Part shown: positions 56,434-64,000 of the stretch, in pieces
Layout: each line of letters starts with the position of its first letter
Numbering within the stretch: position 1 is the first letter of the stretch
Assembly (NCBI RefSeq): GCF_023856365.1
Contig: NC_064539.1
Location: 20,587,019 to 20,651,018, forward strand
Length of the DNA stretch: 64,000 nucleotides
Direction: 5' to 3'
DNA from: Brienomyrus brachyistius
Lineage: Eukaryota > Chordata > Actinopteri > Osteoglossiformes > Mormyridae
The notes under the pieces: model-generated
What the model was told of the DNA's origin: nothing
The model's input: only the letters and a program-made list of their open reading frames with translations
Databases searched by the model: none
Program-made: the position numbers and the translations under genes

Positions 56434-56679
56434 GTCTTGACCAGCGCCAGCCCCAGGAATGTGTCTACATGTGACCTCTTAATTAATATTTCTCAGCTCC
56501 TAATTGAACCACATAGGTCCGGCTTCCTAGCCGGTACGCCCCCTGCTGCCCAGAGGAAGCACTCGAGACCTTGAACAACAAGGAAACAGCTACATTTTCT
56601 GACTTGCATTGCAGTTTGCAAATCTAAGACCTAAGACTTTCCAAGTACTAAGACACACCCCGACCCTCCACCCCCCCCT

Positions 56680-56712
56680 CCCCCCCCCCCCCCCCCCCCC
56701 ACACACACACAC
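56680..56712 (+). repeat. C21 run followed by (AC)n
   Basis: C21 at 56680-56700 (itself after an interrupted C-run from 56671), passing directly into a short AC array. Confidence 0.95.
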
Positions 56713-58660
56713 TTTGTTAAACCCCCCCCAAAATAGTCAGAACTGTCTGCTTGTGAGCTGGGCTTCTTTTGAGGAAGCATCAGACGCCCTGCCCACTCTG
56801 CACTCGCTTACCAAGCGAGCCCATGTGTGTTCGATTAAGGCTCGCCCAAGTATTTGTTTATAGATTGGTCTCTCTCTCTCTTTCTCTCCCTCTCTTCAGC
56901 TTTCTCTCTCCAGCCCCCTCCCCGTTTTTGTTACGTTCTTAGAATTTGGCTAGTCGAGTCTGTAAAAAACGTCCTGCTTTTTCGGTTGCAATAAGCTCAG
57001 TTTAAGGGGCGAAGACAAACAAACACTGTGAAGCCTACAGGATATTCTGGATCAGGGATAAAGAGAAGAAGGTTTAGACATCAGAAGCACCCCCCCTCCC
57101 AGTTGGACTTCCTCCCCTACCAAAACACCCCCTTCCAGGACAGAGATCAGGACCTAACAAGGGAGAGGCAAAAACTCAGCGTACGGGTGTTTCTCTGCTG
57201 CACGCTATTAACATACTAGCACAAACTATTCATCTGTTAGACCAGCAGTGTCCTTGAGTACATCTTGTTCTATGGAGACCATGGCAGCACTACCCTGCAT
57301 GTCACAGCCACACTGAGATGCTCCGAGGCCCTTGAACAGCTGATAAACAGCAACTACTGCTGCCTGTGACCATCCTTCATTTGGAGCCGAACGAGCTTCC
57401 TCCCTGAGACCAGAGAATCTGCGCTCCGAAACGCTCTGTGCTAATCCTGTCGGCTTAAACATACAAACAGGAAATGCTTTGGGTTTGTTTTTTTTTGCTC
57501 CTGTAGTGCTAGTTACAGTAAAAGGAAGGAGTTTATGTCCAATAACAATAAGATGGAGGGAGACGCGGAGACATTAAGGAGGTCGGGAGTTAGCGAGCAG
57601 GAGCCTCGGCCGGTGGAAGCGCAGGCTGTGTCTGCTCTGGACGTCTCAGTTGCGGTCCTCGTCTTGGCTTCAGTCAAGTGGAGAACCATGGAGGGACTGG
57701 TTAAACCACTTTGATGCGTGGTGATCTCCATGTCACATTGTAAATGATAGCTTTGCTGACCAGGTGACAGTCCCCTGAAGGGAATCTGCTGTTACACTCT
57801 CTTTAGCCCTGGAGGTTTTAGGCACTTTTTGTCACAGGCTGCTGCCACCTGTCCACTCTCATGCAAACACCATGGCAGGACATTACTGTCTGGGAACTTC
57901 CCATAGGAGAATCCTTGCTAACGCCAGATGAGACCTGAGCTACACTTCACTGCACCCACTGCGATCACCTGACCAAAGATGGTTTCATGCATCCAAACTG
58001 GATCTCATGTCACTTACTGCTCCACTGTGATTGGACCTATGTCTCTGTAGGCCCGATTTGCATGCTACCTCAGTCCATGTATGGTCATTTACACTGCAGT
58101 GTATGGAAAAACTTTCATAGTCAGAAAGGTCATGAATTTAGGTCTTTGCTAAATTCCAATGTGTCTCTTTGTTCTAGCGTTTACCCCTGTTATTTTGTGG
58201 AGATGGTCAGATTTCTGTGTATATCTGCATGTGTGTGTTCTATTTTGCTTCTGGCAAAGAAAGTAAGAAATCTGCTTTAAGTGTTAAGGGCTGTTCCTAC
58301 ACATGCAATACATCTGTACATACATGTCTGTTTTTTCCACAGTGTAAGTTCATCTAAGGTTACAGCTTACGGTTCCTCACAAGTGCTGGGTGTCACATTC
58401 GTACTGCTAGAGATCAGGATGCCCCTTTAACTTAGTCTGCTGGTTGGGAGGGGGGAGGTCAGCCAAAGTGGTGGGTTGAGATAGTGGGCAAAACCAGTAC
58501 ATAAAATTCTCAGGCATTACTTGCATAAAATTCACTTTCATCTGAAGACAGACACGTTATACTTTTAACCCTAAATGATTTGTATAATTTCTTTATTTAT
58601 ACATGCATAATTTTACCATTCAGACTATATTTATATATATATATATATAAAACAACACAA
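56713..58660. other. Gene-free stretch
   Basis: Unique sequence with a TC-rich patch (56868-56895). Several short frames on both strands are unrecognised. An AT dinucleotide run lies at 58630-58649. Confidence 0.5.
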
Positions 58661-58664
58661 GTTA

Positions 58665-58918
58665 ATCTCCTTCAGAGCTAGGGGTTGTTGGTTCAATACC
58701 CACCCTCTATTTTTTTAGTAGTCTTATCCGCAATGTTACCAGTCAGGTTGCTGTGTAGACTTTGTGCCTGGAGTGGGGTGGTTGTTTGTTCAAATCCCAT
58801 GGTTTCATCATTGGGCGCCGGAGGAAGGCCCTTAGCCTCCAGTTGCTCCAGGGACTGTGTGACTCGCTTTCTTACAAAATATATGCCAGTTTCAATTAAA
58901 GCGTCTGGTAAATAAATG
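58665..58918 (+). repeat. tRNA-SINE, decayed, tail present
   Basis: Contains 'gttggttcaatacccacc' (a B-box-like GGTTCAATACC), 'ggttgtttgttcaaatccc', 'ggaaggcccttagcctccagttgctccagggactg' and the tail 'caattaaagcgtctggtaaataaatg'. The order matches the common fish tRNA-derived SINE with the 'aaagcgtctgctaaat' tail. Possibly two overlapping copies. Confidence 0.65.
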
Positions 58919-59099
58919 TTTGATATGTTTTAAAATTTTGGCAGGCACCTACAATTTTTTATATTCATTGTTTGTGTTAGCACAGTAGAAAAGGTACAAC
59001 CCGACTTTCTCTTGTGGTTGTTAAGCTGGTCCTGTAGTGTGTCCCACATGACCTTAGGCCGAATGACTGAAATGGCTTCAGTTGAGACAACAATTGGAT

Positions 59100-59225
59100 A
59101 GGTTACTGTGGAAATTTAAGTTAAGCACCTCTCTCAATGGTACTACAGGATCCTTCCATTAGGATTTGAACCTTTGAGCCCTTTGATCTGTCTAGCTCTT
59201 AACCACTATGCCACCTACTGACCAG
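59100..59225 (-). repeat. tRNA-SINE-like fragment
   Basis: 'attaggatttgaacctttgagccc' (reverse-complement B-box style) followed by 'agctcttaaccactatgccacctactg' (reverse-complement A-box style) is how a reversed tRNA-derived SINE head reads. The remainder is unplaced. Confidence 0.5.
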
Positions 59226-60330
59226 CTTTACGTTCTGAATTTAGAAGTCTAGCGTATTATTTGTACAAATCAGAATAGCTGCCCTTTCAGGTAATCCAGC
59301 CTCGGGATGCTGGGGGAATTCCGCTTGACGTCGGAGTGAGGGCTGTTTGCAAAAGGACATCAAAGATCAACGCAACCTGGCACTACGAGTACCAACTGGA
59401 CACGGAGATTTAATTAAAATTGGTCAATAATCTACTCCACTCTGGACTAGGACTGTTTAACTGGTGGGCTGGTCCACAGTACAGGCGCTCCTTTCGGCTC
59501 TCTGTTCAGGCAGCAGATGTGTGAAGCCTTTGTGGGGTCACGGCTGCCCCGCTGCTCATGAGGCTCATGTCATGCTCTCCTTTACCATGCATGCAGGGTT
59601 CTGTTAATGCAATAGTTATGCACATGGACATGAGCCCAGGGGGTAGAAACCTGCTCTCCTGGGGGAGCGGTACTTAACCTGAGCTGATAAGAAAACTATC
59701 CAGCTTCATGAACGTGAAAGACCACACGCTGTGAAAATCGATGCAAGCTACACTATGTCCACCAAAGGCCTTACAAGAGGTCAGGTGTATCTGTGTGAGG
59801 CTGATGCCATGCAGCACCCCACCTTCCCCCCACCTCCCTGTGTTAAATATTCTGGCATTTTTTTCCCCTCATCCAAATCCATTATAAATTCCCTGCTGAT
59901 CCACCCTGTAGACTTGGAAGCTGGATCTTGCAGCAGAGATTAAATTGGTAACTTCCTGCTTTCTACTGAAGCTGAGCTGGACTGTGTCTACAAGGGGCTG
60001 AACAGAATATAAACCAGCGCCGCCGTGAGGAAAGGAGGCCTCCCTAACAGACAAAACAGGGCTTAGTGCCCGATTGACGGCCGTTGTCGCGGCGAGTTTC
60101 TCTGGCGAGTTTCCACAGCATGTTACCACGGCGACCTGCATTGTCTAATGCCATGCTGAGAGTCTGCCAGCCCAGTACTGGGAATACAAAGGGACAAAGT
60201 TCATGATACGTGAGAACGAGATGAGGACACTGAGTCATTCTCATGATGATGTCACTGTGTTACAGCGCTATTTTGATTCTGTGGAAATTAGACATTATTA
60301 TTGCATCCAACATTAAAACCGAAAAAAAAG
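59226..60330. other. Gene-free spacer with X-box-like site
   Basis: Unique sequence. GTTACCACGGCGAC at 60122-60135 fits the RFX X-box consensus (RYYNYY-N2-RRNRAC), inside a modest CpG-rich patch (60020-60140). No gene recognised. Confidence 0.4.
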
Positions 60331-60332
60331 AT

Positions 60333-60353
60333 GGGGGGGGGGGGGGGGGGGGG
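60333..60353 (+). repeat. G21 homopolymer
   Basis: Uninterrupted 21 G preceded by an A8 run. Confidence 0.95.
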
Positions 60354-60404
60354 CTTGGCACCACAGACATAAATAATGATAAAATCTTTCAATTATAAGT
60401 ATAA

Positions 60405-60497
60405 GTTCAGGGTCGCAGGGGGTACGAAGCTGATCCCGGATGCTATGGGCGCAAGGTGGGGAACAACCCAGGATGGGGCGCCAACCCATGGCAGGAT
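60405..60497 (-). repeat. V-SINE internal fragment
   Basis: 'cagggtcgcagggggtacgaagctgatcccggatgctatgggcgcaaggtggggaacaacccaggatgggg' is the reversed 3' region of the V-SINE (compare 'gggcacgaggcagggaacaaccc' at 11338). Head and tail are missing. Confidence 0.8.
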
Positions 60498-60773
60498 TAT
60501 AAATTATGGTGAAATATTTTATGGAATATTAAGGGAAGGCAGAATGAGTGTCAGGTGATTACCCATCAGTATATGAAGCTTTGTTTTCTCTGCCCCCTCC
60601 AGGGAAACGCATCTGGATCCAAACCCCAACTCCCACTCTGCTACAAACCTTTTTGCTTTCTTTTACAGACCTGCCTCATGCATAACGTTTAGCAAATTGT
60701 GCATTTTGTCACTGTTGACAAGGTTAAAACTGAAAAATCTTCTTTAGTAGGTGTGTGGTTATTTTTCTCCAAT

Positions 60774-60842
60774 ATGTGTGTGTGTGTGTGTGTGTGTGCA
60801 CGTGCATGCGTGTCTGCAGCAGCAGCGTACGTGTGTGTGCGC
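60774..60842 (+). repeat. (TG)n with purine-pyrimidine extension
   Basis: TG array followed by alternating GTGCACGTGCATGCGTG and later GTACGTGTGTGTGCGCGCG, sequence capable of Z-DNA. CpG-rich flank at 60870-60930. Confidence 0.9.
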
Positions 60843-60959
60843 GCGTCTCTCTCTTCCCGTCTCTCCCTCTCCGCGCCGGTTTGTGTGTGGCACCTTAAAG
60901 CCGCTGCGAGGCACCGCCCCCCCCCGCCAGAAGGCAGTATTGACACTACCGAAATAGCT

Positions 60960-61565
60960 GAGGAGAAAAACACCACCGGCAGAAAGTCAGCAAAGACTGC
61001 TCCTCAGGCTTTTCCCAGCAAGACCCCCGATTGCCGTGAATGGCTGTCTGCATAAACATCTCTGCAAGAACAGGACACCTTAAAATGATCAGACAGTCTT
61101 CCAGTGTAACGGTTACACTGTGTATTTCCTGATACTGAGACCAAGCATTTAAATATGTGTCATTGATCAAGTAACCTGTGATAATTTTATGTTAATATCA
61201 AAGGTGTAACAATAAAGATCCACCTGGTTTTCAAACCTGCAGCCTTTCTCACTCAGAGCCAATCCCTTAAAGCTTTTTTGTTTTGTCATGTTTTGTCATG
61301 AGTGAAATGCAGAATACTTATATATACCCATTAAATACCCCATGTGGATTCAAGGTGCGCTTCTTTGTCCGTTCCTCGAACGTACAGCGCCGACTGGAGA
61401 ATTGGGGAGCCGCGTCGGCTCGCTGTGTCGAAACACCCGGAGAACGCAGCTGCGAAGAACTTAGCTGGTTTCAGAGGGCGTGTCACGTTCCTTAGAGCCG
61501 TGTTCAGTAAAGTTAGACAGGCGCGACCAACTGTTGGCAAATCCCGCCCTTTCCCCCTGCTCTTT
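60960..61565. other. Gene-free spacer
   Basis: Unique sequence with a CpG-bearing segment (61360-61500) covered by short frames on both strands without recognised homology. Confidence 0.45.
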
Positions 61566-61578
61566 AGTGTGTGTGGGT

Positions 61579-61623
<45 letters not shown>

Positions 61624-61624
61624 C
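61566..61624 (+). repeat. (TG)n(AG)n compound microsatellite
   Basis: About 18 TG units pass directly into about 10 AG units. Confidence 0.98.
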
Positions 61625-63100
61625 ACAACTGTCTCTTTAATTGCCAGGTATGGGTGGGGAACACACCCTCCCTTTTGGGCTTTTTGGGCAACTCTCAACG
61701 AGTCACAGGAAGTCGGCATTCCAGTCAAGCCGGCAATACGGCTTCTTGAAATCCCCTTGCAGCTACAGCCAAACGCACGTAAACAGGAACGCACACACCT
61801 TCCCCGGCGACTCCGGCAGGGAGCTGGCCAGCATTCTAGCTGCCTGTGCTGCTCCTCATCTGCAGAATCGCAGCAGAGATGAGAAGATGCCCCATAGCAC
61901 TGTGTTCCCTGGATATCTTGCATTGTGCATCTCAGATGGCTAACAGCTCTCTGCACACATATATGTATGTTTATATTGGTTACTTAGCAGTGCAACTGCA
62001 GACATAGTTCACCACGAATGTGCTGCAACAGCTCACTCCGAAGTAAATGTCATTAAACTGGCCCTTGAACTCGCCTCGGTCCACTTAGTCTGGGATAAAT
62101 TGTGGCATGCTCTTTATACTCCAAATCTGCAGCTCCGCCCCATATCCTGACAAACCAATCAGAATCAATGCCACGGTCGTACCCCCCGCCCATTTCCCCG
62201 TTCTGTTACAAACCCCTTCCCAAAGTTCTCCCTCCCAGATTGCAGCCCCTGCTGGTTCCAAGTGCACAGCACCAGCACATTCCTTGCAGAGCCGCTCAGG
62301 CCGTCATAACGGCATTTACGGTTACACAACCTCGCTGCCTTCGTTTTTATCTCCGAGAATTACCACACTCTGCGATGGCGGCCACACAGTGACTAAAGCT
62401 TACACTGCCTTACGCAGCGAAAAGCATAGACACCGCAGAGGATAAATTAAGAACGAAGAGGAATGAGAATGGTCTAGTTTTTAGTTCTTTCATGATATTT
62501 CTAAAAGATCTGTGGTGTATTTGTAACCAGGATGTTTATTGTGTTATATTGTGCAATAGATATTGAACAATGGTTTCATTTGTATCTGTGTTACTGAATT
62601 GTACCCAGGAATGAAAAAGAACAACAATAGCTTATGAGAGAAAGAAAACACCATGAATAAGAGTAATTTTGTTGTCTAATTATCCATAAATAAATATGTT
62701 GTCTGGCCATCTGTGTCCAGCTGCAGGTTAATGTTTTATTTTTAGGTAGGGAGATAACTAAAGTTAACTAGATTTAATTTGCTAGGGTTGGGCAGGACTG
62801 CCAGCAGTCAGATTTTTTTTCTGCCTGCAGATGACATATGAGAAAATATTGGTATCAATACTATATAGGTTTTGCTTAATTCTTCATTTTTCTCTCTTCA
62901 CACATTTATCCGCATTCTTCACTAGCATATAGGAGTGAGTTTTGACAATGTATTCTCCCTGGTAATCCACTCATTTAGTTGAATATTAATATTTACTGAC
63001 ATCCCCGAGCGTCCACACGAATGGACGTATTTTATTTTAATTTTGGAGTGTTAGCTGAATAAAACTTCTTTTCGACGTCCTATCGACACACTTTACGGAA
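61625..63100. other. Gene-free stretch
   Basis: Unique sequence; a CCAATCAGA motif near 62155 and overlapping frames (up to 112 codons, 62107-62445) without recognised homology. AT-rich from 62450 onward. Confidence 0.5.
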
Positions 63101-63109
63101 GGAGAAGGC

Positions 63110-63360
63110 GCTCGCAGATTCAATTATTACCATGGCAACCGATCCCTCGCCTGGGGAGGATGGGGGTACATGGGAGGTCAGGACAAACCGTTCCCTTGGA
63201 AACGGAGCACGTCGCTCAAGACGACAGGCCCGCCCATTTGCACGAGTGATGCGCGGGAGTAGGGGGCTGGGGGGGCTTTAATTGGCTGAAATTCTGCCAC
63301 TGGGCTTGACAGCATTGCGCACCCTTAAAGGGAAAAATAAAGACGCTCTCTAGCTCGATC
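63110..63360. promoter_or_regulatory. X-box promoter-like segment
   Basis: ATTACCATGGCAAC at 63126-63139 fits the RFX X-box consensus. It lies in a locally GC-richer segment with GGGCTTTAATTGGCTG (inverted CCAAT, about 63281), CTTGGAAACGG and several CpGs. This is the second X-box/CCAAT pairing in the window. Target gene unknown. Confidence 0.4.
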
Positions 63361-64000
63361 ATCACTATTGGAGTTTCTGGCGCTTGCGCTCCATGGTTTG
63401 TCGTTGGTCTTTTACGGCTTTTTAGGATACATGCATTTCTCCGAGATGCCAACAAGTTAAAATAAAACAAAAATATTTTCGTCTGAATTGCAAGATTCTA
63501 AAAGAGCCATATCAACTGGCATAATTAAGTATATTTTTTCTGAAAAGGGTTGGAATCCTTTTCCATGTGGGTACATAGTGCGTGGGTTAAAGGTTTTTCA
63601 TATCGGAATATTATTATTATTTATTTATTAAGTGTTTCTTAGAATGGTTAAGAAGAGGAAAATACTTTTTAATTGAAACTGCCGTCCCAGACAGTAAATA
63701 GCTTTCTGGTTAGAGAAGTGCATTCACAACATTCACCGCCCATGTGAAGCGCGTGATTGCTTTCTTGCATAATTTGATATTCTACGCATCGTTTCTCAAT
63801 TAAACAAAAATTATAGGCATTAAACTTTGAAAACAGCGATGAGTATTACACATTATACATCGTGGGGTTTTGCCTTAATAAGGGGGCGTGTACACTGAGG
63901 TTCACATTTTACATGCTGCGCTTGAATACATTTTTTTATTTTAAATAAAATTTTCCTAAGCCCATTCCAAGACAGTGACACGGGCGATTTTTAAATCAAA
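63361..64000. other. Gene-free AT-rich end of window
   Basis: No gene, repeat family or motif cluster supported. Confidence 0.5.

Overview
This window looks like non-coding nuclear DNA from a ray-finned fish, most likely a teleost. The evidence is a set of vertebrate/fish-type transposable elements: tRNA-derived V-SINEs with a (GGAT)n tail, a CR1-like LINE, a hAT-type MITE, a Tc1/mariner-type MITE pair and a pogo/Tigger-like fragment. Dense CA/TG microsatellites and many long poly(G)/poly(C) runs accompany them. No bacterial operon structure, rRNA, recognisable tRNA gene or host protein-coding gene was found. I could not determine the species. The only long protein homology I can read by eye is the reverse transcriptase, endonuclease and ORF1 remains of a dead CR1-like LINE on the minus strand. 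Most other long open frames fall in low-complexity DNA (the 33-bp minisatellite at 1.4-1.9 kb and the pyrimidine tract at 36.85-37.6 kb) or in GC-rich DNA without recognisable homology.

Layout. 0-12 kb: a 33-bp minisatellite, two V-SINEs with visible target-site duplications (2.48-2.83 kb plus strand, 11.27-11.61 kb minus strand), a second tRNA-like SINE (8.1 kb), a CCAAT/X-box promoter-like segment (9.4-9.7 kb) and a homeodomain-motif-rich stretch that looks like a conserved enhancer (10.6-11.1 kb). 12-20 kb: repeat remnants, a candidate 30-nt microexon, the first of three copies of a CA-flanked dispersed repeat, a CpG-rich segment and a 5'-truncated V-SINE. 20-34 kb: mostly unique sequence with CpG-rich patches, poly(G) runs, two MITEs (28.6 and 30.5 kb), an octamer/CCAAT/GC-box segment (32.85 kb) and a candidate enhancer (33.5 kb). 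34-46 kb: a long-inverted-repeat MITE, the second CA-flanked repeat, a 750-bp polypyrimidine tract, a CpG/CRE promoter-like region (40.2-41.0 kb) and a second Tc1-type MITE copy. 46-55 kb: a clean hAT MITE with an 8-bp duplication, then a nest in which a CR1-like LINE lies inside a DNA transposon, itself flanked by LINE/SINE tail sequence, then the third CA-flanked repeat. 55-64 kb: a candidate exon, small tandem repeats, SINE remnants, microsatellites and a second X-box promoter-like segment (63.1 kb).

Several short open segments (17.3, 26.8, 32.7, 40.2, 48.9, 55.3 kb, all plus strand) sit between good-looking splice sites. They may be exons of one large intron-rich gene, but chance could produce several of these and none matches a protein I recognise. 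The window is best read as an intron or gene desert with scattered regulatory DNA.
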